From Pratylenchus scribneri (Eukaryota; Nematoda; Chromadorea; Rhabditida; Pratylenchidae): a stretch of 64,000 nt of DNA. The translations under genes were made by a program, and so were the position numbers. This document shows positions 43,330-54,556 of the stretch, in pieces; the first letter of the stretch is position 1, and the number at the start of each line of letters is the position of its first letter. The notes under the pieces were generated by a model. The model did not search any database, was not told where the DNA came from, and saw nothing but the letters and a program-made list of their open reading frames with translations. The DNA is taken from contig JAQSEB010000059.1 in assembly GCA_030063045.1 (NCBI GenBank), forward strand, positions 5,456,001 to 5,520,000, given 5' to 3'.

Positions 43330-46076
43330 TCAAATAGGCTGCTTGCTTCTGTTGCTGCCCATTGGCCAAAGGACTCGTTCACTTTCCCGCAAATTTCGTT
43401 CATCGCTGTCCGTCAACCATTCGTAGAATTGTTGCGCATTTGCATCGCCTCCTCCCATTCCTCCTCCTTCTTCCTCCTCTCCCCCTTTATTTTGTCCATT
43501 CTTTTCTCGATTTTCGTCACCGCCTCCTCCACCACCGGATTTGGCCTTTTCCTTCCAAATTTGAGTTCGCTGGAATATTTTTGAATTTGGAATTAATGTG
43601 GAATTTATGGAATATTTCACCTTGAGGATTGATTGGGGTTGGGCAGAGGGCGGATTGAATATGGAAAGAGGATTAATTGGAGTGGACGAAGGCCTGCTTG
43701 AGGCAGGTTTTGAGGAGGAAATTTGGGGCAAAACAACGGTGGTTTGTGGTTGGGGTTGAACAGTTTCAATGGTTGGAGGCAAATCGGTTTGAGGTTGGGC
43801 TGGAGGTGGAATTGGCGGCCCAATTTGTTGGACAGGTTGACGCCGAAGTGGGCATGGCCGGTAGAGACCCATTTGGGTGCGATCAAAAATTGTATTGTTG
43901 ACCTTGAGGATTAAAGGGAAATTGAAGGGGGGGATTATGGCCAAATTGGCGACGGACTTTTTGATGATTATGAGTGTGGAGGAGGAAAAGCAATGGGCCC
44001 AGGATTGCACTTTGAATGACGAAAAGAAGGCAAAGCCAAAGGAATTGCATGTCAACGGCGAACATTTGAGTGTAAAAAGTGAGCAAAAACCAACAAAGCA
44101 AAATAGGAGTGCCCTTCACGGATTTCCTTAAATAATCCAATTTATGGTGGACCAACAAAAACGAAACCAAAACCTTGCCCAATACAATTGTTCCCGATCA
44201 ACGGCCGGCCGACTTTGTTTGCAAGCCGTAATGGACAATTGATTGCGAATTAGCATCAAAAACCAAAGGAGGCAAGTGGGCACGGAAAATGCCCAGAATA
44301 GATCGGAATGGATTGGCACAAAACAACTAGAGGAAAGGGAATATGAGAAGGAATATATGGTTGTCAGCCAATAATGTCTAAGAGAGGGAGGGCCTTTCCT
44401 ATCCATCCTACTGTACCCCCAGTTTTTGCCCAATCACCTCGCTACCCAATCAATCAAATATTGCCCCAATCTGCATTTATAAACCAGCCCTTTTTCCTCT
44501 CCTAATAACTTTTACCTTGCACATTATTATCACATTTTTCTACAAAATTAATAAATAATAATTAAGAGATGATCCGCTTTCCTTATCCCACTCATTGGGT
44601 CATTGGGGGCTCCGGTGAAGGCTCGGGGATTAGTACTAATAATGGTGAATGGTAACAAAACAAACTGGACTCTATTTGAAGCAATTTGAGGACGAAGCAT
44701 CCAAAGGGAAACGCCAACAGGGATTGAGGCCAAAACAAGGGGCCAAACATAATTCACCTGGGTTAATAGAATTCATATGAATGAGGTGGGAGAGTGGAAT
44801 TACGGCAACAGGTAAATGGCCATCCTTCAAACTTGTTCCCTTGATTAGACTGTAGTGGAATGGAATGGAAGAGGATTTAAGGATAATTGGCTGATGGACC
44901 TGGAGGCAAAATAGGCTTGAAGGAAGCCAATGACCAGAATGAAAATGAGGCAGAAAAGAAGAACCTATGAAAGGGGGAATGTGGAATGAATATTCATTTA
45001 TAAATTGATGCCATTGTGGTGATCAAACAGAGCAATTCAAGCTGAGGTTTGAGCACAAAAATGCCCATAAATGGGAACAGAACGATGAAACCCAATTCCT
45101 GGTAGAAGTCAAGCAAACGATGATGGCCAAATTGTCGGCAATTTATGTTAACGGCAATGCATAGAAATGCCCAAAAAGGGACCCAGGCAGCGGCCGCATA
45201 GAAAAGCAGGTCAATTACAATTCGTTGGGCCTGATCAACAATGACGGTGACATTGCATCGACCAAATTGGGTTATATCTACACTTTTGGGCAAATGAATG
45301 AAAATAAACCCAATTAAACACCTGGGGCCGCTTCATATTCATAGTAGAATGGTTCTGGGGTCGTTGTAACAATTTTACCCCCATTTTTTGGGCGAATGGT
45401 GGTGCCCAAACAAGGAGGACAAGTGGTAGGGGAATAGGGAGGTTTTGGTGGATTGGAGCAAAGTTGGGAACATTCAGCAAAACATTTGCCAAAATTGGTT
45501 GCTTAAAACGGCGAATTTAGCAGTGGAATTATTAAATTTTCCTACTGTACCGCTAATATGCCCCCCAGCACCAATCATTTCCTCCATTCCCTTTTTGGTT
45601 GTTGTTCTCTTTCCATCGCCCCAAGGCAATTTCAAATTGGATGGGCCAATTGTTTTGCTTGTTTTTGGCTCCGTTTCACCGCTGCTGATCACCCAATCAT
45701 CCGCTTCCTTTCCATTTTTATCCACTTCAATTCCTTCATTCCCCTCCTCCTCATCTTCTTCATCACAATCTTCGGAATTTATTCCACTTTTCAGTTGTTC
45801 ATCATCAATTTGAATGGGCCAAATTGTTGTAATCTTCCCCCTTCCTCTAATTGGTGGTGGTGGGGAGGATTTTGGTGAAAATGATGGCGAAAGGAGAAGT
45901 GCCAAAAATGGCATTTGTTGTTGGTGGAGAATTGTTGAATTGAAGGCCAAATGCAAATCAAATTGGAGGGAAATGATGGCAAAAAATTCAATTAAAAAGT
46001 GGAAAAGCATTTTTAAAATGGTGTTTTGTTTTGAAATTGTGAAAATGACCACTAAAATGGACTGAGAAAGGGTCAA
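43330..46076 (-). CDS. adhesion/secretin-like seven-transmembrane receptor
   Basis: Start at 46076 (or the internal MLFHFLIEFFAIISLQ, a better signal peptide). An acidic N-terminal region precedes a Cys-rich piece (FGKCFAECSQLCSNPPKPP) and PFYYEYEAAPG. Then seven membrane segments: IDLLFYAAAAWVPFWAFLCI; YQELGFIVLFPFMGIFVL; VLLFCLIFILVIGFLQAYFA; VNYVWPLVLASIPVGVSLWM, like the class-B TM4 WG-P box; SDLFWAFSVPTCLLWFLMLI, like adhesion TM5 WAFxxP; LLCWFLLTFYTQMFAV; and LWLCLLFVIQSAILGPLLFL with LHTHNHQK. A Pro/Gln-rich then acidic Gly-rich cytoplasmic tail follows (stop 43330). The family is inferred from TM4, TM5 and TM7 patterns; no GPS or ligand domain was recognised. One junction, TM2 to TM3, could not be fixed. 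Confidence 0.5.
44392..44515 (-). repeat. dispersed repeat copy 3
   Basis: Reverse-orientation copy: TTTCCTATCCATCCTACTGT, then TTTTTGCCCAATCACC, ATCAAATATTGCCCCAATCT and TTTATAAACCAGCCC. It sits in the intron between the TM4 and TM5 exons of the adhesion-like receptor. Confidence 0.7.
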
Positions 46077-46324
46077 TGGTCAGCAGTGGAAAGAGGCCAA
46101 TTTTGAGGGTAGAGGGAATAATTCATTAGGAGGGTAGGGTGGATATTGAGTGAATGAGACAATTGGTTATTTGTTTTGGTGCCTCCCCCCAGCTATCTAT
46201 TTGAATGAATAATAAATAAAAACACACATTTTGTGGCCAAATAATATTTATTTTTTTTCATAATTTTGGGTCAAATATTGTTTGATTGATTAAAACAAGA
46301 GAAAATTGGATGGTTTAAATATTT

Positions 46325-47456
46325 TCATTCATTCGTTTCAAAGAATTCGGCACATCCGCATCCAAGTTCTTTTGCTGCTTCCTCAGCGCTGATCAGCTGG
46401 AATTTGACCTTCAATTTGAGCAATTCCTTCTTCAATCGGAAATTCTCGGAGAGCATTTTGGCTAAAAAATAAATGAATTTAAATTTATTCTAAAAATGGA
46501 AATGAAGAACCTTCCAAATCCTCGAATGTGTCCATATGGGATTCAGCGGCCGCCAATTTCTTCCCCAAAAGGCCAATGATCCTTTCCTTCTCGCCAATGG
46601 TCATTTCTTGTTCATTCAGCTTCATTTGCTGTCCATTGAGCTTCATTTCCTTTTCGTCGAGTTCATTTTGCAATTTGGTCATTTTGTGCTCCTAAAATTA
46701 ATAAGAAAATTTTTTTATTTATTCCTCATTTTATTTTTACCATTTCGGCCAAAAGCATTGCACTTTTTTGTTCTCGTTGATTGAATGTCTAAATGAATAT
46801 AATTATTTGAATTCGAATATTGTTTTCCCTCCATACCAGATTAATATTCGTGACCATTGCCTCCTCCTCATCCTCCTCCTCGATTGGATTCACCTCATCT
46901 GTGTCCTCCATTGAATTCATTCGTTCCTGTTGTTGGTTTATTGCTGCTGATTTGTCCTCCAATTTGGTCATTTGCTGCTCTTCCTGATGATGAAATGTGC
47001 TGCTAATTTCCATCATTGTCTGCTCAATGTTCCGGTCCATGTGAATTATTTGACCACCCAGTTGAATTATTTGTCCCACTGGCACAAATGGACGCGCATC
47101 AACATTTTGCTGCTTTGGTGTCGGTGTTGGGGCAACCATCTCAAACGAATTCCCGCAATTTTCTTTGCCAATTTTGTCCTGTTGGTCAGAATGAGAAGGA
47201 GGAGGCGGTGGTGGTGAAGGTGTGATGAATTCCGGCTGAAATTGGATTTTGAAATTACTAGTGAATTATGGAATAAAAACCTGTGGCAAATTTGACTTAG
47301 TCAAATCCGAAAAATCGAGTAAGTTGCTGCGGCTGCCTTCTTCCTAAAAATGAATTAATTAATTTTAATTGAATTTTAGAGTAAAATTACATTAATTGGC
47401 GACAGTCCGAAATCGACGAAATCATTGGTTGAAATTCTGTGTGTATTTGCGCTCAT
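46325..47456 (-). CDS. acidic protein with C-terminal coiled coil (possibly TACC-like)
   Basis: Start MSANTHRISTNDFVDFGLSP at 47456, stop 46325-46327, about seven exons and 280-290 residues. The N-terminal half is disordered (PEFITPSPPPPPSHSDQQDK, acidic NPIEEEDEEEAM). The C-terminal half is heptad-rich: TFNQREQKSAMLLAEM, MTKLQNELDEKEMKLNGQQM, GEKERIIGLLGKKLAAAESH and MLSENFRLKKELLKLKVKFQ. There is internal repetition of KxLNxQ/EMK. Small size, a disordered N-terminus and a C-terminal coiled coil recall C. elegans TAC-1, a centrosomal TACC protein, but no diagnostic TACC block is present. I therefore call only the coiled coil with confidence. Confidence 0.55.
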
Positions 47457-48036
47457 TTTATAATCAAAATTGGAGTTATTCAGAAAAAGTTCGTCAAATT
47501 TTTCTAAAAAATGAATGTTTAATTATTTATAAATCAAATTTGTCAGATAATAAATTAAACAGCTCTATTCCCTAGTTTTTTTAATAAATTAAACGAAGCC
47601 CAGCATCAGTATTCAGCAGTCAGCACCAAACAAACCCAATCCAATCCGAATTCCGAATCCGAATCCGTGAAAAAATGCTCTGCTTCTTTTCATAAAGGCG
47701 AGGCGAGAGATAAAATTCAAATATTTTATTTACGCTAAAATGAAATCGTTGTTAAAAATTTTCTGTACAGTAATACAACAAATGAATGATGAGAGATGAA
47801 ATTGGCAAAAATTAATTTTGGCACCTCAATCGTTGGATTTTTCACAATTTGTTGTGGTAATTATTACTTTAATTATTTCATTCCCAATATTTTTATGGCA
47901 TAAATAAAATATACAAATAAATTGGTATAAAAGAATGATTGAGTTGGATATATGGACATTGCAAAATGAATGAAAATGAGTGAATTTAAGGAAAATTGAG
48001 GATCTGTTCAACAATACAAGGACAAATAGGGCATTT
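47457..48036. other. intergenic region between coiled-coil gene and tyrosinase
   Basis: About 580 AT-rich bases; ATTCCGAATCCGAATCCG near 47649-47666 is a short tandem CCGAAT repeat. No gene was seen. Confidence 0.4.
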
Positions 48037-51000
48037 TTAGACGCCATTCGGCCGGATGACCTTAATAAAATGGTTATTAGACCAATGAATGGATTTGATA
48101 TGGAATTGGGGCACTTGCCTATCATTCTCCAACCCAAATAGGGCAAATAGCTCAATTCCGGCGAAAATGCTTGTTCCTGGGACAATTCTGGGATTGAATG
48201 TAATCGGACTTGGGGCAGGCAAATATCCTCGGCGAAATTCTCTTGCTAAAATGAATGCTAAGAATAATAATTGCCAAATGGAAATTCACCTGCGGATTGC
48301 ATCGAACATCGCACTCAATTCCAATTCCCTCTTTACGGATTGTTATTTTGACCGTAATTCCTTTTCCTTCTTGTGGCTGATTGTTTATTAGAGGGTTTCT
48401 GGCCCTCAAAATGACCACACTTTGGTCGTATAGGGAACGGGCATGGCGCACGGATGATTGGAACAATTCGCCATTTCCGCCCAATTCTTCGGCCTCAATC
48501 TTTAATAGGAAAACATTCTGAATGTTGCCGGAGGGCTTAAATGCCTGCAATGAATCCAAATCCAACGATGAGCCTGGCTTCTTCAACAATCCAACTCGAA
48601 ACCAAACGAATGGACTTGATTGGCCCATAGGGGCCAATAATTGGTCGGTGATTTCTTTGACTAGAGCCGAATTGAGCAACTGAAAATTTGGACATATTAG
48701 AATAATTCGGAAGGAATAATGTGCCTTTCTCTGGCAATTAAACACAATAAATGGACTATAAACCTTTAAATGTGAAATGGGAAAATAAAATTTGATCAAT
48801 TTTGGTGTACCTTCCATATTTTTGGATGAATTGAAAGATCCTGAAAATGTGAAAAAAATTGGGTATTCAATTTCAATTCCGAAAGCAACAATAAACCATA
48901 TCCAAAAATTTTCTGGCTCCAATTTGATGGGTGAATGAAATATTCGACGCAATTGAGGATGCGCCGCCCAATCCACTCCGCAAAACCAATTTCGGCTCAC
49001 AAACCTATTTTTCTTCATAATAAATCAGAATAATTCCTTCATTTTTACTTGATATTTCTCCGTTGTCCCATTCAGACAATAACTTTGACAATACCGGCCA
49101 TAATGGTCAATGGCTTCCAATGTTACATTGTAATCAGTGTTTGCATTTCTGTGGAAAATAATTGAACATTTTATTCCCAAAAATATTATTTTTACTTTGG
49201 ATTTGGCAATGGCAAATATAGAAGACCCTAAAATGCAAATGACCATCAATATTCCATGTCCATTTTTACGGTTGTTTCCGGGTATTGAGCATTCCTCTCC
49301 AAAAATGCCATCCTATTGCTTTTCCCCTCCACATTTTGTTGATCTCGCACAATGACATGCGCAATTCCACTTGACAATGGTCGACTTTCGTCCGTTAACA
49401 TCAAACTTTTTGCCCAAACAACGCCCTCATGTTGCCTCTATGAAATAATATTTTGGGTCTGTCAATGCCAACTAATAAGGGCCTTTCCTATTCATCCTAC
49501 TGTGCGCCTACTTTTTGCCTAATCACCCCATCACTCTATCAATCAAATATTGCCCCAATCCACATTTATAAACCAGCCCTTTCCAATGGTTCTTTTTGGT
49601 GTTCTCTTTATTATTATTCGCCCAATTGATAAATAATAATTTAAATTTGATTCGCCTCTAATCCCTATCCCGTCCTTTTGGGCCACTGGAGGCTTAGGCC
49701 TCAGGCGAAGGCCCGGGGCGAGAGCCTAGGCCCAACTCTCGCCCCAAACAATCTTGGCCCTAGATCTTTAGCCTAGACTAATAGGATCAGAATGAATTCC
49801 TCATTATTTAAGCACCTCTTGCCGTTGGAATCCATTCCCTTCAGTGGCCGGTACTCGACATACATTCTACAAAATGAATTAATATTATTGGCCCAAAAGG
49901 TGGCACAAATTCGTGCCTGAATGCAAATTGATTCATAGCAAATTTCGGTGCCCCCAAATCCGGTGCAATTTCCACCCAAATGAATTCGACTTCGACAACG
50001 CCACACCAATTTATCGCAGAAGAGGAATTTCGAATCGCAAAATGGCATTTGAGGGGAACAATGCCGGATTGGCTCATATTCAAACCAAAAATCTGCACAA
50101 AAAATAAATAATAAATTGTAATGATATGGATTGAATTGATAATTCAACCGGTATAATCATTGGAAAGACCATCACGATTTTGCAAATTGAAAGGCTAAAT
50201 TGTAATTTATTTTGATGGAATTGGCCAAAACCATTTTCAACCTTCATTTGTGCATCAAAATTGTGTTGTTTATTGCATGTTTTCTTAAATGTAAAGCATC
50301 AAATTTATATCGAATAGATCCATTTCCATGCCTGGGCATAATCATTCTCTCGTTGCCATCGATTCTGATTCCTCTGCCGAAATTGTTCCCAAAGGAAATC
50401 CATGAAGGCATGATGAAAATAGAAGGTCGGATCGTTGGGCGAAACCCGAATGACGAACATGAAACCGCCCACCCAAACATGGGACAATCCATGCATGGAT
50501 TCAAATGTTTTGTCATGGCAAAAAGTGAGTTCACTGAAATTTGATCGGCCAACAATCCAATCCACATCCGCAGGGGACATCAATCTTTTTTGTGAAGAAT
50601 GCCCTAAGACCATAATTTGCCCTATTAACCTGTCCTGATTCCTTCCACCCGTCGACCTATTCACCAAAAATAATTAATTCCCCTTTTTCTTTCGACCACC
50701 TGAACAGTCTTTTAATTGGCACCGGACTCAATGGCATTAGCACATTTGTGTCCCAATCTTTGAAGGGCCCCGTGCTCACAAATCCATTTCCATTGCCCAT
50801 CAGCTCATCCGCCCAAAGAATGCTGTCCGATGGATCAGGAAGGCCTTTAGTATATGTAAATATTTTGACCAATCATTTTTGCCCACCATAGTCAAGGGTG
50901 GAATCCCAATAAGGCAGACCAACCAAATCGGGCACTTCATTTTGTAAAGCCGCCTCAAATTGTCTCAAAAATTCCCGATGCCAAGGCAGAAATGCGGGTC

Positions 51001-51995
51001 CTTTATGAAAAGAGGAGATGAGTGTATTTTTAGTTTAAATCATTGATATTCATTTTAGGCAATCAAAATTGCCAATTCTAAATTAATGCCAATGCCAACC
51101 GGTGTACATATTAATATGTGGATTCAACACCGTTTATTAAATGAATAATGCCTGAAGGCAATCTATTCAATCTATTTGACAAATTTTTCCTCCAGTATTC
51201 CCTAATATTGCAATGAATGTCCCATTCCCATCATAACAAAATTTTGGCTGACCCCAATGGGCGGCTGGCGCACTGTGCGGATAATGTACCAAAATGTGCA
51301 AATCCCAAATGGTTATATTGTCGATTCGATGCTGCTTTAATCCATTTAATGCCTTCTGCAATTGTTTCCGTTCCAAATCGCTCATTGCCCTATATTCCTT
51401 CCGTATAAATTTCCTTCTCCCTTTTGGTGGTGGATTCTTTGGTCCGTTGTCCCCTTTCATCAAAGGCGCAAATTCATGTTGGCGCCTCAAACGTTGGATT
51501 TGTCCACAATTTTTCGTGCCATTTACAAATCTTTCCTTCCATTTTTTGTTCTTCCTTTCAATCCCCAAATTCCTTGTCCCTTCCAGCCATTTCAAATATT
51601 CTCTCTGCGATTCTAAAATTCATTCTTTCCATTTTTAATATTCACAATTTCCCCAACCGGTTCTTTCGGAAAGATTCTCATCATTTTGTTCTCGGTCGTG
51701 AATCCATTGTTTTCGATGCTGGCAAACTCGACTACAAAATAAGAGAACGAATGGGGGGGGGGGGGGGGGGGGAATAAAAAAGGACAAACTTTAGGTCTTC
51801 CGCTGAAAGATAATTAGAATGTGGAAGATGATGGCACAATTCAATTTCATTTACAAAATCCAAATTGGCATTTGAAGTTGATTGGATGGCAAAAACAATG
51901 ATTAAGATGGAAATTGACAAAAGAAAAGAAGTGAGGCCGAATTGGGAGGGCATTTGGCGATTGAAATCATTTATTTGTTTATAAATTTTGGCCAA
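48037..51995 (-). CDS. secreted tyrosinase-domain copper enzyme
   Basis: Start at 51995; the internal MPSQFGLTSFLLSISILIIV (51953) is a good signal peptide. The CuA region reads IWDLHILVHYPHSAPAAHWG, then PAFLPWHREFLRQFEAALQN, with Cu-binding His in HYPHS/AAH and WHREF. CuB reads MHGLSHVWVGGFMF, then DPTFYFHHAFMDFLWEQFRQ, supplying two His in HGLSH and one in HHAF. A Cys-rich segment follows (LFCDKLVWRCRSRIHLGGNC, then TGFGGTEICY). About 400 further residues (VWAKSLMLTDESRPLSSGIA; TPKLIKFYFPISHLK; FALFGLENDR) end PNGV at 48037. Tyrosinases oxidise phenols for cuticle or eggshell cross-linking. The exon map after 49450 is approximate. Long introns hold repeat copy 4 and a G-run of 20 at 51753-51772. 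Confidence 0.78.
49478..49770 (-). repeat. dispersed repeat copy 4 (long form)
   Basis: Matches copies 2 and 3 in the left part (ATCCTACTGTG, ATCAAATATTGCCCCAATCC, TTTATAAACCAGCCCTTTCC, GTTCTTTTTGGTGTTC) and copy 1 in the right part (GGGCCACTGGAGGCTTAGGC, GGCGAAGGCCCGGGGCGAGA). It sits within an intron of the tyrosinase gene. Where copy 1 has 28 C, this copy has a short mixed sequence. Confidence 0.7.
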
Positions 51996-53117
51996 TTTTA
52001 TTTGGATTCCTCCATCACGTTTATATGGGAAAGGAGGAAATTAAATTAATTGTTCTTTTCAACTTTTTTGGGTGAAAATGTTCAATTCAGAATTCAATGG
52101 GTGGCTGATTGGATTGGTTAAAAAATTGAAGGGAAATGGAGGAAGGGTGTCTGATTGTTGCTGAAGGGCAAAGGTGATGTGATTGAAAGGCTGAAGGGAA
52201 TGAAAAATGAATGGTTTCCTTTCGTAGTGTTCATTCATCAATGCAGACCATCTTTCAATCAAAAATTGCCTTTCTCGCGCACCAGAACAACAGGATGAAT
52301 CAGCCAAAAAGGGCGATGGCAGTGGGGCGAATCAAGTTGGAAGGAATGTGAAGAATGAACAAATAAAACAGGAATGCATCCCCTGCGGGCTGGAAAAGGT
52401 ACTTGTTTTTGGTTGATGGTTTTGTTTGGCAATTTTGTAAATATTGAAGTAGAGAAAGACAACACGGGCCAAAAGATGATGTCAAGGAGGATTTGGACTA
52501 TTTCTTATTAACTAATGACTCTAAAGTTTAAACCGTATTCATAGCATTGTAATGAATGGCATTGGAGAAGACGAAAAAATGATCAGCTACACTTTTTAAT
52601 CAGCAGATTTCGCTTTTCTCGATTGATTTACCCTAATTTACTTAATGATAGGCAGCTGGCAGCAGTTTTGCTATCCTACTTTGCTGCCGATCATCTCAAT
52701 TTGCTTTTCTCAAAATGATAAACGGTAAAAAAAAAACTTTATTTCGATAAATGATCAACAATTGATGTGGATTCTTATCAATGTGAAACCGATGATTGAC
52801 GTGGATGTTGGAGAGAAAGTCTGGTGAAAATTTAATAGTGATTGATGTTCTCATTATCTTTATCATTTCTAAAAGCTAAATGGAATTTTTCGGTAAATTC
52901 GATAATGGGCTCATTTCCGGTAATAAGGCAAAAATAAAAATGGCAGAAAATTAGTAGGAAAAAATAGTAAATATAAACATAAGCAAAATAAAAGAGAGAA
53001 AAGGGGAATTGGTCTAGTAAACAAAAAAGGGGTATTTGTTTAAAAATATACCTTGGGGGGAATATTTTCCGGAAGGCAGAGGGCAGAGCCTTAATATCTT
53101 AATAAGCTCTCGCACAC
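51996..53117. other. gene-free region upstream of tyrosinase
   Basis: About 1.1 kb between the tyrosinase start and satellite array D. ORFs at 52059-52485 (minus) have no recognisable domain. Nothing else is supported. Confidence 0.4.
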
Positions 53118-54175
53118 ATTTAACATTTAATTCCACCTCTTTCCCAAACATTTAATTCCACCTCTTTCCCAACAAACATTTGATTCCGCCTCTTTCCCCA
53201 ACATTCTGATTTTTACAAACATTCTGATTTCTCCCACATTCTGATTCCTCCCAAACATTCTGATTTCTCCCACATTCTGATTCCTCCCAAACATTCTGAT
53301 TCTCCCCAACATTCTGATTTTTACAAACATTCTGATTCTCCCCAACATTCTGATTTTTACAAACATTCTGATTTCTCCCAAACATTCTGATTTCTCCCAA
53401 ACATTCTGATTTCTCCCAAACATTCTGATTTCTCCCAAACATTCTGATTTCTCCCAAACATTCTGATTTCTTCCAAACATTCTGATTTCTCCCAAACATT
53501 CTGATTTCTCCCAAACATTCTGATTTCTCCCAAACATTCTGATTTCTTCCAAACATTCTGATTTCTCCCAAACATTCTGATTTCTCCCAAACATTCTGAT
53601 TTCTCCCAAACATTCTGATTTCTCCCAAACATTCTGATTTCTCCCAAACATTCTGATTTCTCCCAAACATTCTGATTTCTCCCAAACATTCTGATTTCTC
53701 CCAAACATTCTGATTTCTCCCGAACATTCTGATTTCTCCCAAACATTCTGATTCTCCCAAACATTCTGATTCTCCCCAACATTCTGATTTTTACAAACAT
53801 TCTGATTTTCACAAACATTCTGATTTCTCCCAAACATTCTGATTTCTCCCAAACATTCTGATTTCTCCCAAACATTCTGATTTCTCCCAAACATTCTGAT
53901 TTCTCCCAAACATTCTGATTTCTCCCAAACATTCTGATTTCTCCCAAACATTCTGATTTTCACAAACATTCTGATTTTCACAAACATTCTGATTTCTCCC
54001 AAACATTCTGATTTCTCCCAAACATTCTGATTTCTCCCAAACATTCTGATTTCTCACAAACATTCTGATTTTCACAAACATTCTGATTTTCATTTTTCCC
54101 AAACATTCTGATTTTTCCCAAATATTCTGATTTTATCCAAACATCTAATTTTATCCAGACATTCTAATTTTATCC
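53118..54175 (+). repeat. 19-base satellite array D (largest)
   Basis: More than 45 copies of TTTCTCCCAAACATTCTGA, with blocks where the spacer is TTTTACA or TTTCACA. The edge at 53118-53200 has a related 24-base repeat, AACATTTAATTCCACCTCTTTCCC. The other edge decays through TTTATCC variants. It shares the AAACATTCTGATT core with arrays A and B, so it belongs to the same family. It generates an apparent 305-codon minus-strand ORF that is not a gene. Confidence 0.93.
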
Positions 54176-54556
54176 AAAAACCTTCCTATTTTTCTCGCAT
54201 TTATCTATTTCATCAATTATTTACCACCAGAAAGAATAGGAAAAAATAAAAAATGGTATGTAGATTATTTTTATTTCCTTCTCCATTTTATCCATTCTGG
54301 GAAATTCCATAATGGAAACTCGTTTAAACTACCTATTTGATAAGAGAAGTCCCAATATTATTTTTGGCAGGCAACCCAATTGACCTTCCTGTTGATCTTT
54401 TTATTCTATTTTTATTCTCTTGATTTATAGTTTATAATACCATCCACCACTTCTATAATAAAATAAGATCAAACGAAACTTTATTAAAAAAACGGATCTG
54501 CATTAAATTATAAAAACAATTCAGTTTATATATTTTTATTCCTAAAATTGCAGGAG

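Noticed and set aside
46325..47456. Firm assignment of the coiled-coil protein as TACC/TAC-1
   Set aside because: Only size and coiled coil agree; the diagnostic TACC sequence blocks are not recognisable by eye.
53118..54102. Open reading frames of up to 305 codons (RNQNVWEKSECLGEIRMF-type repeats) on the minus strand
   Set aside because: They are satellite translation: the unit is 19 bases, so the peptide cycles through all frames, and several frames are open at once.
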